64,000 nucleotides of DNA from contig JAWLCE010000012.1 in the NCBI GenBank assembly GCA_041687335.1, positions 46,889 through 110,888 of the forward strand, given 5' to 3'. The translations under genes were made by a program, and so were the position numbers. Positions 9,090 through 18,084 of the stretch are shown here, piece by piece (position 1 is the stretch's first letter; each line of letters begins with the position of its first letter). This DNA comes from JAJFUE01 sp041687335 (lineage in GTDB: Bacteria; Sumerlaeota; Sumerlaeia; MVZB01). The notes under the pieces were generated by a model. It was given only the letters and a program-made list of their open reading frames with translations, did not search any database and was not told where the DNA came from.

Positions 9090-10247
9090 TCAGGCGGCCG
9101 CGGCGCCGCGCAGGCCGAGGCCGACGCAGACACCCAGCGTGCTGCGCAGGGGCTCGAGCTGGCTGGCATTGGGATTGCGCGAGGCGACGCGCACGCGCCG
9201 CAGCGGGTCGATGATTTCCACCGGCAGTCTCAGCTCGGCCTCGAGATACTCGGGCAGGCCGCGCAGGCGCGAGCTGCCGCCGCCCAGCACGATCCGGCCG
9301 ACGTTCTGGCCGCGGAACTGGCTCTCGAAGAACTCCATCGAGCGGCGAATCTCGGAGCTGAGGTTGTTGAGGATGTTGCGGGTGGCGACCTCGGCGACCG
9401 CCTCCTGTGAATTGTCGGCCGTGGCGCCGCTGAGGCCCTCGACGGTGCCGCGGATGTTGGCCAGCAGGCCCGACAGCTCGCTGGACTCGGCTCCGGCCGC
9501 CGGCTTCTCGACCGGCGCGCCCAGCTCCAGCTTGAGGCGCTCGGCCTCGGCCCACGAGCAGTTCAGGCGCGAACGGATCGACTGAGTGATGGTGTCGCCA
9601 CCGATCGGGACGTCGCGGCTGAAGCGGGTGCGGCCGTGGCCGAAGATGTTGATGCTCGAGAGCGAGCCGCCGACATTGACCAGCGCCAGACAGTCATCGG
9701 GCGCCGGATTGTGATTGAGCTCGAAACAGTTGAGGAAGGCGAAGGAGTCGACATCGACGATGCGCGGCTCGAGGCCGGCGGCCCGGATGATCGAGACGTG
9801 GTCCTCGATCATGTCCTTCTTGACCGAGACCAGCAGCACGTCCATCTTCGAATTGTCGCCCTCCTCCTGCATGCCGAGGATCATCGAGTCGATGTTGACC
9901 TCATTGAGCCGGAAGGGAATGTATTCCTCGGCCTCCCACTGGAGGGCCTTCTTGAGTTCGTCCTCGGGCATGCGCGGCAGTTGCAGGTAGCGGACGATGA
10001 TCGACTCGCCGCAGACGGCCGAGACGCTCTGGCGGGCGCGAATCTGGCCGTGCTCGAGCGCGCGCTTGAGCGCGTCGATGCGGGCCTGGCGCAGCGCCGC
10101 CGGGTCGGCGTCCTGGTGGCCGCCGGGCCAGATTTCGGCCGTCCCGACGCTCTCCAGCTCATAGCTGTCGCCGGCCCGGCGCATCTGGACGACCTTGACC
10201 ATATGCGACCCGATATCGACGCCGATCGGATACTTGGCTCGTCTCAT
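9090..10247 (-). CDS. pilM: Type IV pilus assembly ATPase-fold protein PilM
   Basis: Actin-like cytoplasmic protein that binds ATP and the PilN tail. The 385-residue product begins MRRAKYPIGVDIGSHMVKVV, with the phosphate-1 motif GVDIGSHMVK near the N-terminus, ends its core with the adenosine motif IVLGGGSSRLRGL, and carries the typical DELKKALQWEAEEYIPF motif. The ATG at 10247 is chosen over upstream in-frame codons because GGGAG lies correctly before it and homologues start at this residue. An unusual Ala/Glu/Ser-rich insertion lies around residues 250-285. First gene of the operon. Confidence 0.93.
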   Translation of the reverse strand: MRRAKYPIGVDIGSHMVKVVQMRRAGDSYELESVGTAEIWPGGHQDADPAALRQARIDALKRALEHGQIRARQSVSAVCGESIIVRYLQLPRMPEDELKKALQWEAEEYIPFRLNEVNIDSMILGMQEEGDNSKMDVLLVSVKKDMIEDHVSIIRAAGLEPRIVDVDSFAFLNCFELNHNPAPDDCLALVNVGGSLSSINIFGHGRTRFSRDVPIGGDTITQSIRSRLNCSWAEAERLKLELGAPVEKPAAGAESSELSGLLANIRGTVEGLSGATADNSQEAVAEVATRNILNNLSSEIRRSMEFFESQFRGQNVGRIVLGGGSSRLRGLPEYLEAELRLPVEIIDPLRRVRVASRNPNASQLEPLRSTLGVCVGLGLRGAAAA

Positions 10248-10397
10248 GATCGAACTCCCGTTCATGCTTTGGAGAGCAGGGTCGCCGCCGGCGGCCGGAT
10301 TGCAGCCGGTTCGTTTCAACCCGCTCTCCGTGTTCAATCACCCTATCGACGCTCGGGGGGAGAAACTTTCGCGGAAATTTCGGACGGGGGGAAAAGT

Positions 10398-10790
10398 GGA
10401 CACCCCCTGAGGTATGTGTTTAGCGTGGCGGTGGTGATGCATGGTCAGACGGAGGAGGCATTTAGCTCCGTCAGGAGCGACATGTTTGTAGCAAGGCCGT
10501 TCCCCTTGCCTCAAGCTCCGTCAGGAGCGGCATGTGCCGCCGTGGGACCTTCAATCGAAAATGACTTTAATTTAAACCTGTGTTTACACCGAGGGTAAGC
10601 TGCACGTGTCGCTCCTAAAGGAGCTTTTGTGGAGAAAATGCGCGTTTCTACCAACATGTCGCTCCTACGGAGCTATTTGCCCCTACGGGGCTATTTCGCC
10701 CGGCCAGATTCAGGCCCACGCCCAATTTACGCTATACCCACGCTCGATGGATCACGCTAAACACATACCCCCCGAGGGGGGGTGACAGCA
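10398..10790. repeat. Composite intergenic element: 17-bp inverted repeats flanking REP-type hairpins
   Basis: This non-coding stretch between pilM and the next gene is bounded by perfect 17-bp inverted repeats, GGTATGTGTTTAGCGTG at 10411-10427 and its complement at 10753-10769, each flanked outside by a C-rich/G-rich run containing CACCCCC. Inside are REP-like units: AGCTCCGTCAGGAGCGACATGT at 10464 and a near copy at 10514, then two in opposite orientation at about 10603-10626 and 10652-10676, and a GCCCC-TAC-GGGGC palindrome at 10679. Head-to-head pairs recall REP doublets (REPINs). A further copy of the outer repeat lies at 53516. No transposase is in the window. Confidence 0.8.
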
Positions 10791-10827
10791 GGAAGGAAAG
10801 GATCGGGCAGCGGATTTTTATTGAGGC

Positions 10828-11655
10828 TTAGTATTCGACCCGATGCAGCAGGGCCTGTTCAATGCGGGCGGCCCAGGCGCGGGCGAGGGCATACTTGACC
10901 AGCCAGAAGGGCAGAACGACGACGAGCAGGATTGAATAAAACAACACTTCCTTCCAATGGCTCATAGACGGCGTCGGCGATGAATTTTCGATCCACAGCA
11001 CCGGGACCAGGAACAGCATCGCCAGCCAGAGGCCGACCAGAGCCAGCATGGCCATGAATGAAAGCTCGGCGCGCAGGCGGCCCAGCACGGAACGCCCGCT
11101 CAACAGGAACGCCAGCCGCATCCAGCTCCACAGGTAAAGCGTCAGCGCGGCGTTGAGCCCCACCAGGATCACCGCCGGCAGCAGGACCAGAGAGTATGGA
11201 CCGAGGATCAGCATTTGGAGCACAAAAAAGCCCAGGGCCAGCACGCCCGCCGCCAGCGCTTCCAGGGCCAGCCGCAAGCGGCGGGCGAGCATGAACTGGG
11301 CGATCTCGATCGGGCGCAGCATCGTGAGGGTCAGCTCGGCCAGCTGGCCCTGCCGACGCATGGCGCGGGCCGGCGCGGTGAGCCAGCCGACGACGAAGAT
11401 CACTCCGAACTCCGAGCCGATCCAGACCCAGACCAGGAGAAGCATCATTTCTCCTAAATAGATTTTAGACTCATATGAAAAAACAAACAGGAGCACCAAC
11501 CAGCATGCGGCGATCAAACCGCGAAGCCGCCACGATACACGAGCGGCGGCGCGGACCGGCAGGTCCCGATGCGTGAAGAGGACCTGGCGCCACCCGAGCG
11601 GCCCACGCAACGGTTGCAGGCCGTCCCCGGCGAGGGGTTCAGTCTCGGGTGCCAT
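10828..11655 (-). CDS. Integral membrane protein, ABC-2-permease-like
   Basis: A 275-residue protein with about six hydrophobic segments (roughly residues 40-60, 68-90, 128-150, 155-180, 200-225 and 238-260). After the second segment comes a cytoplasmic stretch, LAELTLTMLRPIEIAQFMLARRL, resembling the coupling region of ABC-2 type permeases (a 'selvTPLs'-like motif), but no ATPase gene is adjacent and the match is weak. GGAGG precedes the ATG at 11655, and this start overlaps the end of the upstream gene by 17 nt, so the two are translationally coupled. Function not recognised beyond the topology. Confidence 0.6.
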   Translation of the reverse strand: MAPETEPLAGDGLQPLRGPLGWRQVLFTHRDLPVRAAARVSWRLRGLIAACWLVLLFVFSYESKIYLGEMMLLLVWVWIGSEFGVIFVVGWLTAPARAMRRQGQLAELTLTMLRPIEIAQFMLARRLRLALEALAAGVLALGFFVLQMLILGPYSLVLLPAVILVGLNAALTLYLWSWMRLAFLLSGRSVLGRLRAELSFMAMLALVGLWLAMLFLVPVLWIENSSPTPSMSHWKEVLFYSILLVVVLPFWLVKYALARAWAARIEQALLHRVEY

Positions 11656-13048
11656 CGGCGACCTCCTCGGCGGGGAACAGGCGGCGGCAGGCATCGGAAT
11701 CCATGAACTCCTTCACCCGGCGGCCGAAGTCATTGGCGCGCGGTGAGCCGTGCGGCCGCGAGCGCTTATAGCCAAGATTGTAGAGCGTGGCGAGAATTTC
11801 GGGGCGCTGGTCGATGGGGTGGCCGGCCTGGCGCCACTGCTCGCGCAACAGAAAGAGCATCGCGCCCGCCGCCGCCAGCGCCGATGATGGCTGTTCCAAC
11901 TTCGGCCCCGCCTCGCCAATGGCATAATAAAATTCACCCGAAATCCCGATCCGCTGCTCGATGGCCTCGGGCAAGCGCGGCTTGTTCATAAAGTAAAGGT
12001 CCTCCCACCCCACCCACACGCCGGAACCCTGCACTCCCTCTAAATAGGCACAGGTGGACAGAAGCGTGGTGCGCTTCATCTGCACCAGCCCGATCGAGGC
12101 GTCCAGAATCGGCGTGGCGCCGAATTCTGGCTCCATCACGAGATCATCGTCCATGGCACTGCTGAGCCGGTCGATGAACTCCCCTGTCCAGCGCGGCTGG
12201 TCGCGGCGGTGGGCGACGTAGATGATGCCGGCCAGCAGGCGCGGGTCAAGCTCGGCCTCGGCGGCGACCTCGACGATCAGCTCGCGGTGGTCCTCCACCA
12301 GCGCCAGCGCGCGCGCATGGGTGACGCGCGGGATGCTGAGCCAGAACGGCGCAAACAAGAACGCGACCGCCACCGCCGCCAGCGCCCAGCCCGCCCGCCG
12401 GCGGCGCGGCGAAACGGGCGGCGCCGGCGCGCGCCGGGCCTCGAGGAAGGCGAGCCCGTAAACCAGCGTCGCCCCGAGGAAGAAAAACTGCGGGTAAAGC
12501 ATCTGCCAGACCACCGGCACAATCGATTGGAGCAACGGGGGCGCGTTGGTCATGTCGCCAAAGGGATGGCGCGAGTAGGGCGCCTGGGCCAGGGTCAGCA
12601 ACTGAAACCAGAGCGTCAGCGCCAGTCCGGCGCCGGCCATTACCCGGTCGAGCCAGCCGCCGAAACGGGGGCGCCCGCCGGCGAGCAAGGAACCCGCCAG
12701 CCGTCCCGCCAGCCAAATCATGCAGATGGCGCCCAAGGCGATCGTCCAGCGGGTGTTGACCCCCTCGCCCAGCCGCCACCAGGCAAGCTCGTGGCGAAAC
12801 CGCACCGAAAGAAAGTAAAACGCCGGCAGCACGAGCCCATAAACCGCGGCGCAATAGTAGTGCAGCGCGGCGTGGGTCGGCAGCGTCGCGCTCAGCTCGA
12901 ATCGGCGGTCGCGCAACTGGCTGATCCGGTGCAGCGCGAACAGCACCAGCACCGGCCCGTTGAGCCAGCCGTAAAAGAAAAGAAAGCCGGCCAGCGTGAA
13001 CCAGGACATCATCACATAATGGGCGAAGGCGGTCATGGGCGTGTTCAT
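11639..13048 (-). CDS. Membrane protein with C-terminal lytic-transglycosylase-like domain
   Basis: A 469-residue protein. The N-terminal half has six or so transmembrane helices (first at about 12-38, last ending about 238). The C-terminal half is soluble and shows the order of motifs of lysozyme-like transglycosylases: a Glu in VAAEAELDPRLLAGIIYVAHRR, then DASIGLVQMKRTT (cf. S-x-G-x-x-Q) and a late ATLYNLGYKRS (cf. A-x-x-YN-x-G). That domain assignment is inferred from motif order only. AGGA precedes the ATG. It is the first gene of a two-gene unit with the 10828-11655 membrane protein; a cell-envelope role is plausible. Confidence 0.6.
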   Translation of the reverse strand: MNTPMTAFAHYVMMSWFTLAGFLFFYGWLNGPVLVLFALHRISQLRDRRFELSATLPTHAALHYYCAAVYGLVLPAFYFLSVRFRHELAWWRLGEGVNTRWTIALGAICMIWLAGRLAGSLLAGGRPRFGGWLDRVMAGAGLALTLWFQLLTLAQAPYSRHPFGDMTNAPPLLQSIVPVVWQMLYPQFFFLGATLVYGLAFLEARRAPAPPVSPRRRRAGWALAAVAVAFLFAPFWLSIPRVTHARALALVEDHRELIVEVAAEAELDPRLLAGIIYVAHRRDQPRWTGEFIDRLSSAMDDDLVMEPEFGATPILDASIGLVQMKRTTLLSTCAYLEGVQGSGVWVGWEDLYFMNKPRLPEAIEQRIGISGEFYYAIGEAGPKLEQPSSALAAAGAMLFLLREQWRQAGHPIDQRPEILATLYNLGYKRSRPHGSPRANDFGRRVKEFMDSDACRRLFPAEEVADGTRD

Positions 13049-13162
13049 CAGGTGTTCCTGATTTGAACTTGCCGGAGGCGGCGCGGCATGATCATACAGC
13101 CGCGGAAATCATCCTGCATCGTTGGCCGCAATGCAAGCGCGGCGCGGGCGCATCTTTGATTC

Positions 13163-13330
13163 TTCAGTTCATGTCGCAAAGGCCGCAGAGAGCAATTAAA
13201 AGAACGCAAAGTCGTTGCGGAGGTGGTTCGGGTGGGTGACATCATGAGCAGCATGATGGGCCTGGAAGATCATGATTCAATTCCTGTCTTTGCGACCTTT
13301 GGCCTTTTCCTCTGCATCTTTGCGAAAAAA
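13163..13330. repeat. Degenerate GCAAAG/GCAGAG intergenic repeat, two opposed copies
   Basis: The 420-bp gap 13049-13468 has no credible gene. It holds the phrase GCAAAGGCCGCAGAGAGC followed by AACGCAAAG (13165-13211) and, in inverse orientation, CTTTGCGACCTTTGGCC followed by CTCTGCATCTTTGCG (13290-13326). A related phrase (CGCCAAGGCGCAGAGGACGC) recurs at about 57150-57185. The rest (13331-13468) contains a small TCCCTCC/GGAGGGA hairpin before thrS; nothing resembling a T-box was seen. Confidence 0.6.
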
Positions 13331-13468
13331 AAGATGAAGGATCAGGGGGGCGCACGGCGGGTCTTGAAACTTTATTTCGTCAGGTTCAGAATGTGGGGAT
13401 AGTCCCTCCCCTCGTATCGGAGGGATGAACCGGGGCCGCGCGGCCTCCCCAGGAAGGAACCCCCTCTC

Positions 13469-15484
13469 ATGAGCATCACGCTGACCCTGCCCGACGGCAG
13501 CCAGAAACACTACGAACAGCCGGTGACGGCGCGCCAGGTGGCCGAGGAGATCGGCCCCGGATTGGCCAAGGCGGCGCTGGGGGCGGTCGTGGACGCCGAA
13601 CTGATCGACCTGGAGCGCCCGATCGCGCGCGACGGGCGGCTGCGCATCCTGACCGAGCGCGACGGCGAGGACGAGGGGACGCTTTACCTGATCCGCCACA
13701 GCGCGGCCCACGTGATGGCCGAGGCGATCCAGCGGCTGTGGCCGGGCACGCGGCTGGCCTATGGCCCGCCGGTGGAAAACGGCTTCTATTACGACATCGA
13801 TTGCCCGCACCAGATCAGCGAGGAGGACCTGACGGCGATCGAGGCCGAGATGGCCCGCATCATCGCCGAGGACCGGCCCTTCCGGCGCTACGAGATGACG
13901 CGCGCCGAGGCGCTGGCCAAGCTGGCCGGCGATCCCTTCAAGATCGACAACGTCGAGCGCGCCGAGGGCGACGTCATGAGCTTCTACGCCACCGGCGAGC
14001 CCGGGCGCGACTGGGAGGACCTTTGCCGCGGGCCGCACGTGCCCTCCAGCGGCCGCATCGGCGCCTTCAAGCTGCTCTCGGTGGCGGGGGCCTACTGGCA
14101 CGGCGATGCCAGCCAGCAGCAGCTCCAGCGCGTCTATGGCACCGCCTTTGCCGACAAAAAGAAGCTCAAGGCGCACCTGGCGGCGCTCGAGGAGGCCAAG
14201 AAGCGCGACCACCGCGTCATCGGCCGCCAGCTCGGGCTGTTCCAGATCGACGACGCGGTCGGCCAGGGGCTGGTGCTGTGGAAGCCGGCCGGGGCGGTGG
14301 TGCGCCAGGAGCTGCAGAACTTCATCAGCGAGGAGCTGCGCCGCCAGGGTTACCACCAGGTCTTCACCCCGCACATCGGCAAGCTCGGGCTCTATCGCAC
14401 CTCGGGGCACTTCCCCTATTACCAGGACTCGCAATACCCGCCGCTGATCGACCGCGAGACGATCGACAAGCTGGCCGAGGAAGGTTGCCCCTGCGGCGAG
14501 CTGGCCAACCGGATGGAGAAAGGCGAGATCGACGGCTACCTGCTCAAGCCGATGAACTGCCCGCACCACATCCGCATCTTCGCCGGCGAGCGCCACAGCT
14601 ATCGCGAGTTGCCGATCCGGCTGGCGGAGTTCGGCACGGTCTACCGCTGGGAACAATCGGGCGAGCTGGGCGGCATGACCCGCGTGCGCGGCTTTACCCA
14701 GGACGACGCGCACATCTTTTGCACCGAGGAGCAGTTGGCCGGCGAGCTGACCGGCTGCCTGGGCCTCGTGCGCAAGGTCTTCACCACGCTGGGGATGAAT
14801 GACTATCGCGTGCGCGTCAGCCTGCGCGACCCGGCCAGCGACAAATACGTGGGCGCGGCCGAGAATTGGGACAAGGCCGAGGCCGCCTGCCGGGCGGCGG
14901 CGGCGACGCTGGGGGCGCCGTTTGTCGAGGCCGAGGGCGAGGCGGCGTTCTATGGCCCCAAGATCGACTTCATCGTGCGCGACGTGATCGGCCGCGAGTG
15001 GCAGCTGGGCACCGTGCAGGTCGATTACAACCTGCCCGAGCGCTTCGAGCTGGAATACATCGGTGCGGATAACCAGCCGCACCGGCCGGTGATGATCCAC
15101 CGCGCCCCGTTCGGCTCGCTCGAGCGCTTCGTCGGCGTGCTGATCGAGCACTTCGCCGGCAACTTCCCGCTCTGGCTGGCGCCGGTGCAGGCGGCCGTGC
15201 TGCCGATCACCGACGGCCAGATCGACTATGCCCGCGGGCTGGTGGAGCGGCTTCGCGACGCGGGCGTGCGGGCGGAGCTGGACGAGACGAGCGAGAAGAT
15301 CGGCAAGAAGATCCGCGCCGCCGAGCTGCGCAAGATCCCGGCGATGCTGGTGGTCGGCGCCAAGGAAGCCGAGGCGGGCCAGGTCGCGCTCCGCCGCCAC
15401 GGCAAGGGCGACCAGGGCACGCTGGCCTTCGAGGAGGCGCTGGCCGCGCTGCTGGGCGAAGTCCGCGAGCGGCGGCTGGAGTAG
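13469..15484 (+). CDS. thrS: Threonyl-tRNA synthetase
   Basis: Class II aminoacyl-tRNA synthetase charging tRNA-Thr. The 671-residue product has the N-terminal TGS domain (MSITLTLPDGSQKHY), the HSAAHVMAEAI editing-domain motif with GPPVENGFYYDID, the catalytic core with the zinc ligand motif KPMNCPHH, class II motif 2 around FGTVYRWEQSGE, RGFTQDDAHIFC, and the C-terminal anticodon-binding domain starting PVQAAVLPI. An extra segment (about 330-355, GCPCGELANRMEKGEIDG) sits before the zinc motif and contributes Cys340 and Cys342. GGAAGGAA lies before the ATG. Transcribed alone or with the lipoprotein gene downstream. Confidence 0.97.
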   Translation: MSITLTLPDGSQKHYEQPVTARQVAEEIGPGLAKAALGAVVDAELIDLERPIARDGRLRILTERDGEDEGTLYLIRHSAAHVMAEAIQRLWPGTRLAYGPPVENGFYYDIDCPHQISEEDLTAIEAEMARIIAEDRPFRRYEMTRAEALAKLAGDPFKIDNVERAEGDVMSFYATGEPGRDWEDLCRGPHVPSSGRIGAFKLLSVAGAYWHGDASQQQLQRVYGTAFADKKKLKAHLAALEEAKKRDHRVIGRQLGLFQIDDAVGQGLVLWKPAGAVVRQELQNFISEELRRQGYHQVFTPHIGKLGLYRTSGHFPYYQDSQYPPLIDRETIDKLAEEGCPCGELANRMEKGEIDGYLLKPMNCPHHIRIFAGERHSYRELPIRLAEFGTVYRWEQSGELGGMTRVRGFTQDDAHIFCTEEQLAGELTGCLGLVRKVFTTLGMNDYRVRVSLRDPASDKYVGAAENWDKAEAACRAAAATLGAPFVEAEGEAAFYGPKIDFIVRDVIGREWQLGTVQVDYNLPERFELEYIGADNQPHRPVMIHRAPFGSLERFVGVLIEHFAGNFPLWLAPVQAAVLPITDGQIDYARGLVERLRDAGVRAELDETSEKIGKKIRAAELRKIPAMLVVGAKEAEAGQVALRRHGKGDQGTLAFEEALAALLGEVRERRLE

Positions 15485-15603
15485 GCGCATGCCGAGCGCA
15501 TTTACCTGCAGACCACGAGGAGTCTGCCGAAGCCACTGCCCGAGCTGCTGCCGGAGGTCTCGAGACGACCGCTCGTGATCAGGGTTGAGGAAGATAATCG
15601 CTG

Positions 15604-16587
15604 ATGAATTGGATGCTCACCCGCATGGTCGTGGCCTCTTTGCTGCTCATGCAGTTGACTGGCTGCATGAGTCCAATATTGCGATATTGTGATTTTGAAA
15701 CAGGCTCAATCTCAATGGTCGCGCGGGGATCGACGAAATCCACGCACGAAGAGGGGCCGGCGATTCATATTGAGGAAACTTATGCCGCGACGCCGCTGGA
15801 GGGGGAGGAAACCTTCCACGGCGCCAGCTTGATCGTCCATTATCCCGCCAGTAACGACAACATCGCCCAATTCATGCGCCACTTCGATGAGTCCCTGACC
15901 TCACGCGCCCAGGAGCTGGGGATTGATTTGAATGTGCGCGGCCTGCTGCGAGTTATTGAATTAGAGGAGATGCCGAGCCTTTTCACTTTTGAACTGCAAA
16001 CCGACGAGGATCTGGACGGACATTTTATGGCCTTACCCTTCCGGGTCTGGATGGAAAAACCGGACGGCAAGGTCCAGCGATCAAACTGCGGCAGCTTCTG
16101 GTACGAAAGCTCCACGATTCATTTGATCAGTCATGAGCTGGCCGAATTCAGCCTGATATTGGCCCCACAGGGGATGATCCTGGGCGACATGTCATTCAGA
16201 TGGCGCCTCCTGCGTTTCCGATTCAGCAACGGCACTCGCTGGTTCCGGGATGGTGTTGCCGAACATCTGGCGATGCTGGTGAAGGCCGATATGCTTGGGG
16301 ACGAAGAAGCCGCCGCCCAAGCCGAGTTCGAAGGCGGGGCGCGGCTCGACGAAGTCGGTGGCGCGATCTTCCGCTGGAACAATCTCACTTCGGCGGATGA
16401 ACTCAGTAGAAGCTACTATCCCGCCTCGCGGGCCTTGGTTGAACGCATTGTCGACCAGAACCCGCCCGGCACGCTGGCGGCCATTATGGATCAGTCCCGC
16501 CAACACAAACACGTCGACGGCCGGCGTCTGGGCCGAATCATCAAGCAGGTCACCGGCCGGGCTCCCAAAGATTACCTCACTGAATGA
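15604..16587 (+). CDS. Lipoprotein with gluzincin-like (degenerate) metallopeptidase fold
   Basis: A 327-residue protein with a type II signal peptide: hydrophobic VVASLLLMQ then lipobox LTGC (Cys21). The middle holds HLISHELAEF (residues 173-182) followed about 30 residues later by WFRDGVAEHLAM (213-224), the spacing and flavour of the MA-clan pair HExxH ... W-x-x-E/D-G-x-A-E. Here the second zinc His is replaced by Glu181 (HELAE), so it is either inactive or uses different ligands. Its stop overlaps the 3' end of the opposing metalloprotease gene by 11 nt. Lower local GC than its neighbours at the start. Family not firmly recognised. Confidence 0.65.
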   Translation: MNWMLTRMVVASLLLMQLTGCMSPILRYCDFETGSISMVARGSTKSTHEEGPAIHIEETYAATPLEGEETFHGASLIVHYPASNDNIAQFMRHFDESLTSRAQELGIDLNVRGLLRVIELEEMPSLFTFELQTDEDLDGHFMALPFRVWMEKPDGKVQRSNCGSFWYESSTIHLISHELAEFSLILAPQGMILGDMSFRWRLLRFRFSNGTRWFRDGVAEHLAMLVKADMLGDEEAAAQAEFEGGARLDEVGGAIFRWNNLTSADELSRSYYPASRALVERIVDQNPPGTLAAIMDQSRQHKHVDGRRLGRIIKQVTGRAPKDYLTE

Positions 16588-17854
16588 GGCTGCCGGCGGG
16601 GAACTCGCCCTCGAGGATGACCGTGTCGGGCGCGGGGCGGGCGAAGACGAGCTGGCCGGGGTGGCGATTGAGCGCGTCACCGAGGGCGGCCTCGAATTGA
16701 TCGGCGTCGGCCGGGGTGTCCCAGCGCGTGATCCACTTGAGGCCGTGGCGGCCGTCATCCCAGCGCATCAACAGCAGGCGGTCGCCGTTCCAGCCGGCGG
16801 CGGCGCGGCGGGCGCGAGCGCGATCCAGCGAGACCGACAGCAGCGTGCGGATGTAGAACTCGCCGATGACGTCCTCGCTCCAGTGGTCGGCGTCGATGTC
16901 GCCAAAGGGCATGATCGGGGCCGGCAGCTCGCGCGCCAGGTATTTCTCGGGGTGCAGGACTTGCTCGGTGGTCTCGGGCGGGTCGCGGAAGATCGCGCCG
17001 CGCCAGACGGCCGCGCCGGCCTCGTCGCTTGTTTGATCGGCGCCCGCGCGCGTGCGGCCGGCGAGCTGCTCGAAGAATTTCATCCCTCCCATGTAGGGGA
17101 ACAGCAGCGACTCGCGGATGACCAGCGGGGCCTGTTGCAGCTTGCGCTGGTCCATCGTCAGCATGCGCGGCAGGTCGAGCATCGCCGACAGCGGATTGCC
17201 GTAAAGGGCCAGGTGCTCGCTCATCGCCAGCGTGGCATCGCCCTCGGCCAGCGTGAGCGCAGCGGTGGCCTGGTCGCTGTTGGTCTGGTCCTCGACGCCC
17301 AGCGACAGCAGATCGTAATTCTGGTCCTGCAGGGCATGGGTGATCTCATGGGCCAGCACGATGCGGCCGAAACCGCTGTCGATTTTGAACTGCGGGCTGA
17401 GGTAAAAAATATCCGTGTGGGGGTCATAGATGCCGGCGGCCTGCTCGCCCATCAGTTCCTTGAGATACCCGATCAGGTCGAAGCCCTCGGGCAAGGCGCC
17501 AAACAGGGTATTGAACCAGACGAACAGGCCGAGCCGCTCGCCGGGGTATTGCCGAATGATCGACTCATCGATCAACCGGTTCAGCCGCGCCGGGGAAAGG
17601 GGCTCATAGCGGACCGGCTCGGTGACGCCAAAGCCGCGCAGGGCTGCAATCTCGAGCTGGGTCTGGTAGAGCAGGCGATGGAGTTGCTGATCGGCCAGCT
17701 CGCGCTCGGCGTTGCCCAGTCGCTGGCGCAGCAGGGAAATTTCGCGATCGCGCAGCTCGATGAGCTGCTCGGGGGCCGGCTGGGCCGGCGCCGCCGCCGC
17801 CAGCGCCAGTCCGATCAGGCAGGGCGCCACGCGCGTCCAATCAAGCAGCTTCAT
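16577..17854 (-). CDS. Exported zinc metallopeptidase (HEITH)
   Basis: A 425-residue exported protein: signal peptide MKLLDWTRVAPCLIGLALAA, an N-terminal coiled coil (LRDREISLLRQRLGNAERELADQ), then a peptidase domain with GIYDPHTDIFYLSP, the zinc motif HEITH (residues 169-173) and an EGDA third-ligand motif (204-207). This arrangement (VLAHEITHALQDQ then AEGDA) is seen in secreted gluzincin-type peptidases of unknown substrate. Two adjacent ATGs at 17857 and 17854 follow GGAGG; the second has better spacing. It is convergent with the lipoprotein gene, which carries a broken HExxH, so a functional link between the two is possible but untested. Confidence 0.75.
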   Translation of the reverse strand: MKLLDWTRVAPCLIGLALAAAAPAQPAPEQLIELRDREISLLRQRLGNAERELADQQLHRLLYQTQLEIAALRGFGVTEPVRYEPLSPARLNRLIDESIIRQYPGERLGLFVWFNTLFGALPEGFDLIGYLKELMGEQAAGIYDPHTDIFYLSPQFKIDSGFGRIVLAHEITHALQDQNYDLLSLGVEDQTNSDQATAALTLAEGDATLAMSEHLALYGNPLSAMLDLPRMLTMDQRKLQQAPLVIRESLLFPYMGGMKFFEQLAGRTRAGADQTSDEAGAAVWRGAIFRDPPETTEQVLHPEKYLARELPAPIMPFGDIDADHWSEDVIGEFYIRTLLSVSLDRARARRAAAGWNGDRLLLMRWDDGRHGLKWITRWDTPADADQFEAALGDALNRHPGQLVFARPAPDTVILEGEFPAGSLIQ

Positions 17855-17954
17855 CATCGCCTCCGGTGATTGGCTTATCGATCCTTGAATACGATGCACC
17901 GCCCGCCCCCGCCCGCGCCATCAAAAACAGGGGGTCAGTGGAGTTTGAGCAGAC

Positions 17955-17982
17955 TAGAAACTAGAAACTCGAAACTTGAAAC
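17955..17982. repeat. Four tandem heptamers TNGAAAC
   Basis: TAGAAAC, TAGAAAC, TCGAAAC and TTGAAAC follow one another without gap, about 100 nt upstream of nfo and 100 nt upstream of the divergent metalloprotease gene. It may be a binding-site array or a simple-sequence relic; nothing in the sequence decides. Confidence 0.6.
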
Positions 17983-18084
17983 ATATGCTGAACCTGACCC
18001 ACATTCCCTAGATTGTGCTGCAAGTGAGAAAATCGGCGGCAGACCAATCATCGGGCCCTTATGGCCCGGCAAGGAGCAATGCCG

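Noticed and set aside
10398..10790. CRISPR array
   Set aside because: Repeats are palindromic REP units, unevenly spaced and in both orientations, with no regular spacers and no cas genes.
13380..13468. T-box leader for thrS
   Set aside because: A short GC hairpin is present but no T-box consensus, specifier loop or antiterminator was found.
13277..15490. 737-codon minus-strand frame opposite thrS
   Set aside because: Antisense to a complete ThrRS; its translation is low complexity with no motif.
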